From Mycobacteroides sp. LB1 (lineage in GTDB: Bacteria > Actinomycetota > Actinomycetes > Mycobacteriales > Mycobacteriaceae), in assembly GCF_013449725.1 (NCBI RefSeq), contig NZ_JACCFF010000001.1, forward strand, positions 1,488,001 through 1,552,000: a DNA stretch of 64,000 bases, given 5' to 3'. Below, piece by piece: positions 54,548 to 64,000 of this stretch (positions within the stretch are counted from its first letter, which is position 1; the number at the start of each line of letters is the position of its first letter). A program made the position numbers and the translations under genes. The notes under the pieces are model-generated. The model was not told where the DNA came from, searched no databases, and saw nothing but the letters and a program-made list of their open reading frames with translations.

Positions 54548-55141
54548 GTGGCTATTGTTCCCATTCGTATTGTCGGCGACCCGGTGCTGCATACGCCAAC
54601 CGAGCCCGTTTCGGTCGGTTCCGACGGTTCGCTGCCCGACGATCTGGCCGAACTGATCGCGAACATGTACGAGACCATGGACGCCGCCAACGGCGTCGGG
54701 CTCGCCGCCAACCAGATCGGCGTGCCCTTGCGCCTCTTCGTCTACGACTGCGCCGACACCCGAGGCGGTGGAACCCGCCATCGCGGTGTGGTGATCAACC
54801 CGGTGCTGGAGACCTCCGAGATTCCCGAGTCGATGCCCGACCCGGACGACGATGAAGAGGGGTGCCTGTCGGTGCCCGGCGAGTCCTTCCCCACCGGGCG
54901 CGCGAGCTGGGCGCGGGTCACCGGCCTGGATGCCGATGGCAAGGAGGTCATCCTCGAGGGCACCGACTTGTTCGCGCGCATGCTGCAGCACGAGACCGGA
55001 CACCTCGACGGATTCCTCTATATAGACAAGCTGGTCGGCCGCAATACCCGGGCGGCCAAGCGCGCAGTCAAGTCCAATGGCTGGGGCGTGCCCGGATTGA
55101 GTTGGACACCAGGACAAGTCGCCGATCCATTCGGACATTAG
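54548..55141 (+). CDS. def: Peptide deformylase
   Basis: 197 residues, the exact length of the M. tuberculosis enzyme, from GTG 54548. All three motifs are visible: [19 protein letters not shown] (metal Cys) and QHETGHLDG (HExxH). It removes the formyl group from nascent proteins. A TTG three codons upstream is a weaker start. The next gene starts directly after the TAG. Confidence 0.96.
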   Translation: MAIVPIRIVGDPVLHTPTEPVSVGSDGSLPDDLAELIANMYETMDAANGVGLAANQIGVPLRLFVYDCADTRGGGTRHRGVVINPVLETSEIPESMPDPDDDEEGCLSVPGESFPTGRASWARVTGLDADGKEVILEGTDLFARMLQHETGHLDGFLYIDKLVGRNTRAAKRAVKSNGWGVPGLSWTPGQVADPFGH

Positions 55142-56053
55142 TTGACAGCCCTGCCGGATCTCGGGACGCGGGTGGCCATCCGCAGTCGGCGGCCGGCCGG
55201 TTCAGTTCCCCCGTTTACCGATACCGTCGGCGAATTGGTCGCCATCGAACCCATGGTGCAGGTTTTGCACAAATCCGGTGCGGTGGTGAATATTTCGGTC
55301 GCCGATATCGCCTCGGTGCGCGTACTGCCGCCGGTTCCGGTGCTGAATCGGGACATCAGGTCGGCGCAGCGGGCCGCATCCTTCGCCTGGCCCGGCATCG
55401 AGCACGATTGGGTGGATGGATGGTTCGTCAGAGCCTCGGGCGGACATACGCATCGCGGTAATTCCGCTGTACCGCTGGATCATTCGGCTTCACCCAGCTC
55501 ACTTGGCGATGTGGGCGCATGGTACTCCGAACGCGAGCTGCCAACCCTGTTGTGCCTACCCGACCGGTTGGTCCACCCGCCCGATGAGCTGATAACGAGC
55601 GACGAAACCGTAGTGATGGTGCGCGATCTGGACGACTCGAACGCCACCTCTCTACCCTTCGAGCCCTCCGCGCCGTCGTCGGATTGGCTTGCCCTGCACG
55701 GGGATAACCATCCACAAGCGGTCCCCGTGCTGACGGCGGTAGTAGACGGGTTACTGGATTTCGCCGCTGTCACCGACGACGATTCCACGGTGGCCATCGC
55801 GCGCGGCGCGGTCACCGAGGGCTGGCTCGGCATCTCCTGCGTGCGAGTGGCGGAGGCGCACCGACGGCGTGGGCTGGCCGGGCAGGTGTGCAACACGCTG
55901 CTGGGCTGGGGTGCCGCGCAAGGCGCGCGCCGCGCGTACGTCCAGGTACGCGCCGAGAACAATGCGGCGTTGGCGCTGTATCCGACCTTAGGTTTCACCG
56001 AACAGCACCGCTACCGGTATGCGCATATCGGCGCTGTCGGGCATGAAAAGTAG
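55142..56053 (+). CDS. GNAT-family acetyltransferase (Rv0428c type)
   Basis: 303 residues: an N-terminal SH3-like half (LGTRVAIRSRRPAGSVPPF) and a C-terminal GNAT fold whose acetyl-CoA loop reads VAEAHRRRGLAGQVCNTLL, followed by VQVRAENNAALALYPTLGF. The acceptor is unknown. TTG start directly after def, so the two are co-transcribed, as in Rv0429c-Rv0428c. Confidence 0.88.
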   Translation: MTALPDLGTRVAIRSRRPAGSVPPFTDTVGELVAIEPMVQVLHKSGAVVNISVADIASVRVLPPVPVLNRDIRSAQRAASFAWPGIEHDWVDGWFVRASGGHTHRGNSAVPLDHSASPSSLGDVGAWYSERELPTLLCLPDRLVHPPDELITSDETVVMVRDLDDSNATSLPFEPSAPSSDWLALHGDNHPQAVPVLTAVVDGLLDFAAVTDDDSTVAIARGAVTEGWLGISCVRVAEAHRRRGLAGQVCNTLLGWGAAQGARRAYVQVRAENNAALALYPTLGFTEQHRYRYAHIGAVGHEK

Positions 56054-56062
56054 GGTGGCGTC

Positions 56063-56863
56063 ATGCGATTGGCCACCTGGAATGTGAACTCGATCCGTGC
56101 CCGTGTCGACCGAGTGATCTCGTGGCTTGAGCGATCGGGCACCGATGTGCTCGCCATGCAGGAGACCAAGTGCTCGGACAAGCAGTTCCCCATGCAGGCG
56201 TTCACCGATGCCGGGTATGAGGTGGCGCATGTGGGGTACAGCCAATGGAACGGCGTGGCCATCGCGTCGCGGGTCGGACTCCAGGATGTGACCGTCGGAT
56301 TCGACGGTCAGCCCGGGTGGGCGTCCGGCGAAGATGTCGAAGAGTCCGTCGAGGCGCGCGCGCTGGGCGCCACCTGCAACGGGGTGCGGGTGTGGAGCCT
56401 GTACGTCCCGAACGGCCGCACGCTGGAGGACCCGCACTACCAGTACAAGCTGCGGTGGCTGTCCGCTTTGCGTGATGAGGCCGCCGGCTGGCTGGCCGCC
56501 GATCCCGCGGCGCAGGTGGCGCTGGTCGGCGATTGGAACATCGCCCCCACCGACGACGACATCTGGAGCGTCGAGTACTTCCAGGGCAGCACCCATGTAT
56601 CTGAGCCCGAGCGCACCGCGTTCACCGCGATGAACGACGCCGGATTCGCCGATGTGGTGCGGCCCTTCACCCCCGGCCCAGGGGTGTACACCTACTGGGA
56701 CTACACCCAGCTGAGCTTCCCGAAGAAGCGCGGGCTGCGCATTGACTTCCTGCTCGGCTCGCCGGAGTTCGCCAAGCGGGTGGGCGACGCGCATATCGAC
56801 CGCGAGGAACGTAAGGGCAAGGGCGCCAGCGACCACGCACCCGTCGTCGTCGATCTGGACTGA
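56063..56863 (+). CDS. xthA: Exodeoxyribonuclease III / AP endonuclease
   Basis: 266 residues of the exonuclease-endonuclease-phosphatase family: start MRLATWNVNSIRARVDRV, QETKCSD, VALVGDWNIAPTDDDIW, RIDFLLGSP and GASDHAPVVVDLD carry the metal and catalytic residues (Asn, Glu, Asp-Asn, Asp-His). Repairs abasic sites. GGGTGG upstream of ATG 56063. Order def, GNAT, xthA as in Rv0429c-Rv0427c. Confidence 0.95.
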   Translation: MRLATWNVNSIRARVDRVISWLERSGTDVLAMQETKCSDKQFPMQAFTDAGYEVAHVGYSQWNGVAIASRVGLQDVTVGFDGQPGWASGEDVEESVEARALGATCNGVRVWSLYVPNGRTLEDPHYQYKLRWLSALRDEAAGWLAADPAAQVALVGDWNIAPTDDDIWSVEYFQGSTHVSEPERTAFTAMNDAGFADVVRPFTPGPGVYTYWDYTQLSFPKKRGLRIDFLLGSPEFAKRVGDAHIDREERKGKGASDHAPVVVDLD

Positions 56864-56893
56864 TATCAGCAACCCTGCGCTTAGGATTTGCCC

Positions 56894-57562
56894 ATGGGGT
56901 GGAACGGACCAGCGGGCGAGCCGGAGGATCAGAAGCGCCCGTTTCTCGATCGCCTGTCGCTGAACAATCTGTGGCGCGTGGCCGTTGTCGCCGTACTGGG
57001 TCTGACTGCGGGATTCGGCGGGCTGGATAAGGCTGATCCCAAGACGCCGGTTGCGCTCAATGACGTGTACGACAACGGCCCATTGCAGATCACCCCGCAC
57101 TCCGTATTTGCAATCTGCCAAACCTCGAACCTCGACCCGATGATCATGAAGGCACTCAAGTACGAGTTGAAGACGTACCAGATGATTGCGCTGAGCGCGA
57201 CGGTGAAAAATACCGACAAGATCAACGTGAACCTGGACGATGAACGGAAGAGTAGCTCTCCGACATACCGTGAGATATTCACGCTCACCACACCGACAGA
57301 GTTCAAGTACTACGGCGACTACATTCCGGATTCCGGATTTGGCAAGCTGTTCTCACTGCCTCCTGGAAAAACCGTCGATCTACTAGCGGTTTGGGGCATC
57401 CCCTTCGCTCGTCCCGGGATGCGCACCGGGGACAAGATAGGTTTCCGAATGAATGACCTTGAGTGGAAACCTAATTCGGCAGGATCGGAGGCGTGGAGTA
57501 TTCCAAAAACGGACCCGTCTTACGGCGATGTCCACACCGCACTTCGAGAGTGCGACTCGTGA
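56894..57562 (+). CDS. Unrecognised single-pass exported protein 1
   Basis: 222 residues from ATG 56894. One membrane segment (about 27-46, LWRVAVVAVLGLTAGFGGL) then about 175 residues outside the membrane that look like beta strands (TPVALNDVYDNGPLQITPHSVFAICQ, QMIALSATVKNTDKINVN). I do not recognise the family; the pattern of a conserved 'ALSATVKNT' strand resembles Ig-like sandwich domains of DUF4352 type, without certainty. It starts a chain of three genes joined by GTGA/ATGA overlaps. Lys/Asp content and codon use look less GC-rich than the neighbours. Confidence 0.7.
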   Translation: MGWNGPAGEPEDQKRPFLDRLSLNNLWRVAVVAVLGLTAGFGGLDKADPKTPVALNDVYDNGPLQITPHSVFAICQTSNLDPMIMKALKYELKTYQMIALSATVKNTDKINVNLDDERKSSSPTYREIFTLTTPTEFKYYGDYIPDSGFGKLFSLPPGKTVDLLAVWGIPFARPGMRTGDKIGFRMNDLEWKPNSAGSEAWSIPKTDPSYGDVHTALRECDS

Positions 57563-58143
57563 AGAAACCGAGCAAGGTGCCAACGGCCGTATTAAGCACG
57601 TTGCTGCTCGTCGGTGCAATCATGTTGTACGCCAACGTTTCCACACTCCAGGAGTCTTACGGACCGGTCGCTATCCACGGCGACTCGTCCGGCGAAGTCC
57701 GAGGACGAAACAACGGGGTCTCCATCCGTGCTGCGTACTCTGCATCTGCATTGAAGTACACATTCAAAGACCGCTCTGACAATTTCACGCAGCGCACCCA
57801 GGGACAATGGATTGTGCTCGATGTCGTCTACGAAACCCTGACAACAGTCCAAGACCACGTCATGTATCTCGTCGCCGACGACCTGAGAATCCAGGCCACC
57901 AGATCCAGGGCAAGACTCTTCAATCAGCCTGGGATTCCCGAACGCATGGCCCTTGTATTCGACGTACCCGAATCGCCAAGCGCGTTGTCTCTTATTGTCA
58001 GGAGCTTGTCTGGCGTCAAGAACGCTGATCTCGGGGCCACCCGCGGATGGGGTATCGACACCCAGTTGGATGTTCGCATCCCAGTCTCCACACTGATCCA
58101 CCGGGATGTCCTCGACCTCTACGAGGGAAAGCTGTCCGAATGA
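57559..58143 (+). CDS. Unrecognised single-pass exported protein 2
   Basis: 194 residues from the GTG at 57559, which overlaps the preceding stop (GTGA). Membrane segment at about 8-26 (VPTAVLSTLLLVGAIMLYA), then an exported beta-rich domain (GQWIVLDVVYETLTTVQDH, PERMALVFDVPES) resembling DUF4352-like sandwiches in outline only. Function unknown; its place and topology suggest it works with the flanking two proteins. Confidence 0.7.
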   Translation: MKKPSKVPTAVLSTLLLVGAIMLYANVSTLQESYGPVAIHGDSSGEVRGRNNGVSIRAAYSASALKYTFKDRSDNFTQRTQGQWIVLDVVYETLTTVQDHVMYLVADDLRIQATRSRARLFNQPGIPERMALVFDVPESPSALSLIVRSLSGVKNADLGATRGWGIDTQLDVRIPVSTLIHRDVLDLYEGKLSE

Positions 58144-58688
58144 CCTGGTTGAAGCGCAACGGCGCCGCATTCCTGGTGATCGCAATTGCCCTCGCCGCAT
58201 ACGCGTTTCTCGTCGTAGAACCGCGCCGGGAACGAGACATCGACAGCAAGCAGCCTGGCATCGTCGTACATCCCGGCGACTCCGCGACGATCAATGGCAT
58301 CGAGTGGCGGCTTCGCAGAGTCGACCCGCCCCCGCCGGGAAAGTACGACGCCCCCGTGCCGGAGGGCACGAAGGCGGTTGTGTTCGTGTTAGACCGTCTC
58401 AAAGCCGGACGCCCTCTGTCAGCGGACGATGTCAAGAAGACGTTCTGCGAAATCGCAATCGTCGACAAGAACGACCGCCGCTGGACCAAACAGAGCCACA
58501 CCGCCCTGATCTCGATTCAGGACTCCCTCAAACGGATGGGCTATCGGGCATTCTGCGCCGAACCTGGGCCGTTCATGGTGGTCGGACTTGTCCCACCCGA
58601 CGCCAGCGATCTGAGTCTTGAGGTGACCATCCGAATGCCGAAGTCGGACGTCACCGAGGTGGTGCGCTTTGAGTCTCCACCTGACTAG
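58140..58688 (+). CDS. Unrecognised single-pass exported protein 3
   Basis: 182 residues from ATG 58140, overlapping the preceding stop (ATGA). Membrane segment at about 9-26 (AAFLVIAIALAAYAFLVV), then an exported domain (TINGIEWRLRRVDPPPPGKY, GTKAVVFVLDRLKAGRPL, LSLEVTIRMP) again with the rhythm of a beta sandwich. Its last 38 bases overlap the 3' end of the converging membrane protein gene. Unknown function. Confidence 0.7.
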   Translation: MTWLKRNGAAFLVIAIALAAYAFLVVEPRRERDIDSKQPGIVVHPGDSATINGIEWRLRRVDPPPPGKYDAPVPEGTKAVVFVLDRLKAGRPLSADDVKKTFCEIAIVDKNDRRWTKQSHTALISIQDSLKRMGYRAFCAEPGPFMVVGLVPPDASDLSLEVTIRMPKSDVTEVVRFESPPD

Positions 58689-59961
58689 CGTGCGTGACGC
58701 GATACCGCTCGACGCAGTAGCCATAGGTCACTGCGACCAGACACACCTTTAAGGGCTCGATGAGCGACGCGATCGCGACCATGAACGCTTGCCCATAAAC
58801 CGACCACCACGAGAGTTCATGAGGACCAACGAAGTTGACGACTACACGCCAGAGGAGTCCCTCGCCCACCTGCGGCCCGTAGTACGAACCTGACGGGTAG
58901 AGAAACACCAAGAACATGAACGCGAATACATAGGTCGTCACGACTAGTGGTCCACCGTGCAGTGTCACACGGATGGAGTCCGCAAGTTTCTCGAGTATCC
59001 CCAGGAACCCTCGTGCGAACTCTGTTGTTCGTGCCTGAATTCCTGCCGGAACGCGCGACCACCGTGGTCGAACTCGCTCCAGTACCGACTGCCCTGCATC
59101 CGCGACTCGCGTCGCATGCTTCTCGCCAAGAAACGCCTGTCCGCTCATCGACCAGGTACTCATTGACTGAATCCCGTAAATCGCTGCCGCGATAGCGATC
59201 CACGTCATCGGTATGAGCACCGCAGGTATGGCGGCACTGGTGAACTGCGCGAGCCATTCCCACAGGGGCTTGAACGGGCCCAGGCTTGCGAGCAGGCTCT
59301 CCTTCTGGTCCAGATACCACACCACGACCCGGCGCTCTTTGATCCACTCTGGAGTGCCGAACAACTTGTCTGCCGTGGCCGTCACCAAGAGGAGCACCCA
59401 CGTTGCCTCGAAATAGAGAGCGAGCAGCTGTGTCCAGGTGGGGAGCCTGTCCCTGAACCGCGTGAGCAGCATCCTGATCATGAATGCGATGGCGATGACG
59501 GCGTAAATCCGCCAGTCAGTCGGACTCAGATACTGGCCGATCTGCTCATTGGTCTTGGTCGACGAGATGCCCTCCATCGTGGAGCCGTAGTACTCGAGAT
59601 ATCGCACGCTCAGATATCCAGCCCGGTCTTCTAGATGAAGTTTCCACGCAGAGAACAGCACGAAGACCGGAAGGATCGCCCGGATAACGGTATTGGCCGC
59701 CTCCGCCCAGCTCGTTCTGGTGCTCGTCACCGCACTGCGTACCAGCCAGAACATCGCGACGTAGGTGAGCATGCGCGTCAGTGGGACCAACGGGAATACC
59801 AGATCCCCCCACAGACCGCCGACATGCACTGAGACGAAGAGGGCTAGCTTCAGCGCGCCGTACCTGGCCAACCAACCGACCAGATAGATCGCCAGCAGCC
59901 ACGGCCAGTGCCGCCACCACAGCGTGGCGGTCCTCTTCAAGATGTCCAGTGCGCCGCTCAC
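58651..59961 (-). CDS. Unrecognised polytopic membrane protein
   Basis: 436 residues with about eight membrane segments (for example WPWLLAIYLVGWLARYGALKL, YAVIAIAFMIRMLL, LTIPMTW-type TM near 250, TTYVFAFMFLVFLYPSG). A central soluble stretch of about 60 residues (EKHATRVADAGQSVLERVRPRWSRVPAG) lies between segments. GTG start at 59961. No family recognised. Converges on the three exported-protein genes with a 38-base overlap, which suggests the four form one locus, perhaps a membrane complex. Lies between xthA and the MFS gene, a place with different genes in M. tuberculosis. Confidence 0.72.
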   Translation of the reverse strand: MSGALDILKRTATLWWRHWPWLLAIYLVGWLARYGALKLALFVSVHVGGLWGDLVFPLVPLTRMLTYVAMFWLVRSAVTSTRTSWAEAANTVIRAILPVFVLFSAWKLHLEDRAGYLSVRYLEYYGSTMEGISSTKTNEQIGQYLSPTDWRIYAVIAIAFMIRMLLTRFRDRLPTWTQLLALYFEATWVLLLVTATADKLFGTPEWIKERRVVVWYLDQKESLLASLGPFKPLWEWLAQFTSAAIPAVLIPMTWIAIAAAIYGIQSMSTWSMSGQAFLGEKHATRVADAGQSVLERVRPRWSRVPAGIQARTTEFARGFLGILEKLADSIRVTLHGGPLVVTTYVFAFMFLVFLYPSGSYYGPQVGEGLLWRVVVNFVGPHELSWWSVYGQAFMVAIASLIEPLKVCLVAVTYGYCVERYRVTHASQVETQSAPPR

Positions 59962-59988
59962 CCCCGCATCACCATGCGCAGATGGTAA

Positions 59989-61731
59989 CTATTCGCCATC
60001 CTCCGCGTGGGCGTACTTGCCACCGGCACCGAACGAGGCCAATGCGGCAACCGCCATCATCACCGCCGCGGCGACGAACACGACCACCAGCCCCGCATGG
60101 AACGGCTCGGTGATCAGAGTCGGGAAGAACGACTGCCCCGTCAGCTCCGCCGCGTTGACACCAGGCTGGTCCAGAACCCCTGACGGGGCGAGTAATTCGC
60201 CGACTGGGTTGTACCCCAGGAACGCCGCGAACAAACTGCCTACCGGAGGCAGGCCGGCGACCTCTGCGGCGGTCGATGCGGGCACACCCTGGGCGGTGAG
60301 CCCCGACTGCATTGTCGCGGGCATCGTCGCGGAGAGCCCGACGATCATGAGCGAGAAGAAGATTCCGATGGACAGCGAGCTGCCCGCGTTGAAGAAGGTG
60401 CCACGCACACCCGAGGCCGCGCCGCGCTGATGCGCGGGCACACTTGACATGATGGCCGCGGTATTGGGTGCGGTGAAGATGGCCGAGCCCAATCCGTTGA
60501 GGAAGATCAGCGCCGCGAACACCCAGTAGTTGAAGTTCACCGGGACGGCGATGAGCGCCAGGAACGTCACCGCCGATAGCACCATGCCACCTGTGGCGAA
60601 GGGCCGGGCGCCGTATCGGTCCGACAACACACCGGCGACCGGCCCGGCGAGCAGGAAGCCAAGTGTCATGGGTAGCAAGAAGATTCCCGCCCATAGCGGA
60701 GTCGACTCATAGCTGTATCCACGCAGCGGCAACCAGATGCCCTGCAGCCAAATGATGAGCATGAACTGCAGCCCACCGCGACCGATGGATGCCAGCAGAT
60801 TCGCCAGGTTCCCCAGGCCAAAGGCCCGGTTCTTGAACAGCCGCATATCGACCATGGGTTCGGCCACTCGGGACTCGATCACGCAGAACAACACCAAGAA
60901 GGCGACCCCGACGATCAGCGAGCCGTACACCAGTGGATTACCCCAGCCGGTGCTCGAATTACCGTACGGCTGAATGCCGTACGTGATTCCGGTGAGCAGC
61001 ACAGTCAGCCCCAGCGCAACGGTCACGGTTCCCGCCCAGTCCAACCGGCCCGGTACCGGCTCGTCGATCTCGACGAGTGAGCGGTAGGACCACACGGTGC
61101 CGAGCAGACCCAGGGGCACACCCACCCAGAAGATGGCGCGCCAATCCCATTCGGAGAGCACGCCTCCGATGAGCAGGCCCAGAAATGATCCGGCCACCGC
61201 CGCCACCTGATTGATGCCCAGCGCAAGTCCACGCTGGGTCGACGGGAAGGCGTCGGTGAGGATGGCCGACGAGTTGGCCATCAGCATGGCGCCACCGACT
61301 CCCTGAACCACTCGCCAGGCGATGAGCCACACCGCTCCGCCGCCGTAGTGGAACGGATCGAAGGACAGCACCACCGCCGCAACGGTAAAGACCACGAAGC
61401 CCAGGTTGTAGATCCGCACCCGCCCGTACATATCGCCGAGGCGGCCGAAAAGCACCACCAGCACGGCCGAGACCAGCAGATAGCCCATGAGCATCCACAA
61501 CAGATAACTCACGTTGCCCGGCGCGAGGGGGTTGAGACCGATACCCCGGAAGATGGCGGGCAGCGAGATCAGCACGATCGATGAGTTGACGGTCGCGAGC
61601 AGCACACCCAGCGTCGTGTTCGACAGTGCCACCCATTTGTAATGCGGGTGGTCGCGATCCACCCTGAGCCGACGCCGTTCAGTCTCGAGATCAGCCGATA
61701 TCTCGTCAGTCCGTGTGGTCAAGTCAGTCAT
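59989..61731 (-). CDS. MFS transporter, DHA2 (14-helix) drug-exporter family
   Basis: 580 residues with about fourteen membrane segments. Signatures of the DHA2 family: NSSIVLISLPAIFRGIGLNPL after the first helix, FGRLGDMYGRVRIY (motif A), and WRVVQGVGGAMLMANSSAIL. Expected to export a drug or metabolite with proton antiport; substrate unknown. ATG 61731 is preferred (AAGGG upstream); GTG 61737 is two codons earlier. Divergent from thiC, but the riboswitch lies on the thiC side. Confidence 0.88.
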   Translation of the reverse strand: MTDLTTRTDEISADLETERRRLRVDRDHPHYKWVALSNTTLGVLLATVNSSIVLISLPAIFRGIGLNPLAPGNVSYLLWMLMGYLLVSAVLVVLFGRLGDMYGRVRIYNLGFVVFTVAAVVLSFDPFHYGGGAVWLIAWRVVQGVGGAMLMANSSAILTDAFPSTQRGLALGINQVAAVAGSFLGLLIGGVLSEWDWRAIFWVGVPLGLLGTVWSYRSLVEIDEPVPGRLDWAGTVTVALGLTVLLTGITYGIQPYGNSSTGWGNPLVYGSLIVGVAFLVLFCVIESRVAEPMVDMRLFKNRAFGLGNLANLLASIGRGGLQFMLIIWLQGIWLPLRGYSYESTPLWAGIFLLPMTLGFLLAGPVAGVLSDRYGARPFATGGMVLSAVTFLALIAVPVNFNYWVFAALIFLNGLGSAIFTAPNTAAIMSSVPAHQRGAASGVRGTFFNAGSSLSIGIFFSLMIVGLSATMPATMQSGLTAQGVPASTAAEVAGLPPVGSLFAAFLGYNPVGELLAPSGVLDQPGVNAAELTGQSFFPTLITEPFHAGLVVVFVAAAVMMAVAALASFGAGGKYAHAEDGE

Positions 61732-61968
61732 CGTCACCCTTGCTGCGCGCTTCTCCCCGACGCGGGCAGCACCGACCGGCCGTCTTTGGTTACCACCGTG
61801 AGTAACTTTAGCAAGGGAAACTATATTCCCAAAACCATGGAACGGTGTCTGTCATATCGGGCCAAGCGTGAGGCTCATGCGGAAATCTCGCCAGCACGTC
61901 ACACTCGGCGCGACAAGCCGAGGTAGCGTGGCCAGTGTTCGTCAACGAACAGCCCCAACACCAAAAAA
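61732..61968. other. Intergenic region between the MFS gene and the thiC leader
   Basis: About 240 bases without a convincing gene. It must hold the divergent promoters. At 61881-61910 there are GGAAATCTCGCC and CACACTCGGCG, which resemble two separate parts of the 56-bp repeats near DUF559, as if a decayed copy. I see no strong palindrome or sigma signature otherwise. Confidence 0.5.
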
Positions 61969-63700
<1,732 letters not shown>

Positions 63701-63702
63701 GC

Positions 63703-64000
63703 ATGGATACCTTCCTGCCCGTCCCGGAGCCGGGCGTCACCCCGGTGCGGGCGATGACCATCGCCGGTTCCGACTCCGGGGGCGGGGCAGGTATCCAGGC
63801 CGATATGCGGACCATGGCGCTTCTCGGCGTGCACGGATGCGTTGCCGTCACTGCGGTGACGGTGCAGAACTCAGTGGGTGTCAAGGGTTTCCACGAAATT
63901 CCACCGCCGGTGGTGGCCGCCCAGATGGAGGCGGTGATCACCGATATCGGCATCCAGGCCGCCAAAACCGGGATGCTGGCCTCTGCCCCGATCATCGAAG
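63703..64000 (+). CDS. thiD: Hydroxymethylpyrimidine (phosphate) kinase, N-terminal part (runs off the window)
   Basis: The first 99 codons are visible: [24 protein letters not shown] ribokinase start, [20 protein letters not shown], and AAKTGML. ThiD phosphorylates HMP-P to HMP-PP, the next step after ThiC, so the pair is a thiamine pyrimidine operon. ATG 63703; a GTG at 63697 overlapping the thiC stop is an alternative. The rest is outside the window. Confidence 0.93.
   Translation, partial: MDTFLPVPEPGVTPVRAMTIAGSDSGGGAGIQADMRTMALLGVHGCVAVTAVTVQNSVGVKGFHEIPPPVVAAQMEAVITDIGIQAAKTGMLASAPIIE

Overview
The window is a GC-rich actinobacterial chromosome segment. Gene families and gene order point clearly to a mycobacterium. 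The first half follows the Mycobacterium tuberculosis Rv3490-Rv3531c order (otsA, mce4, sterol side-chain genes, kshA). The last part follows Rv0433-Rv0422c in reverse (gcs2-like, sodC, virR, def, xthA, thiC, thiD). The rearranged order, with cysDNC and a type VII secretion core between these two blocks, suggests a rapid grower. The abscessus-chelonae group (Mycobacteroides) is my best guess, inferred from gene content and not proven.

Layout: 1-256 is the end of otsA. 253-10531 (minus) is the complete mce4 importer operon: yrbE4A, yrbE4B, mce4A-F and two Mce-associated proteins, joined by stop/start overlaps. 10711-30556 is the sterol catabolism cluster: hsd4A, fdxD, fadE26, fadE27, fadD17, fadD19, echA19, an F420-type monooxygenase-like gene, a DUF35 protein, ltp4, ltp3, an NTF2-like protein, a FprA-type reductase, a Ddn-like protein, a gamma carbonic anhydrase and kshA. 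Five 14-bp operators fitting the KstR consensus sit at the promoters. A frameshifted DUF559 gene at 16170-17029 is bracketed by two 56-bp repeats. 30558-32295 holds dtd and a FAD/NAD(P)-binding protein.

32357-39625 is a sulfur module. A minus-strand operon (DUF1214-like protein, SDR, PAPS-type sulfotransferase) diverges from an IclR regulator, which is followed by cysD and cysNC. A 16-bp palindrome lies at the divergent promoter, and a 14/16 copy lies just before cysD. This suggests that PAPS synthesis and its use by the sulfotransferase are controlled together.

39622-51583 is a type VII secretion core: mycP, eccD, eccC, a second eccD, eccB and eccE. It has no EccA, EspG, PE/PPE or WXG100 gene nearby. 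51593-56863 is conserved housekeeping. 56894-59961 holds four unrecognised membrane or exported proteins. 59989-64000 holds an MFS exporter, a TPP riboswitch, thiC and the start of thiD.

A short interspersed repeat (21-bp core, 33-bp period when paired) occurs at several places. It has been taken in frame into two proteins and forms a 21-codon ORF that bridges yrbE4A and yrbE4B.
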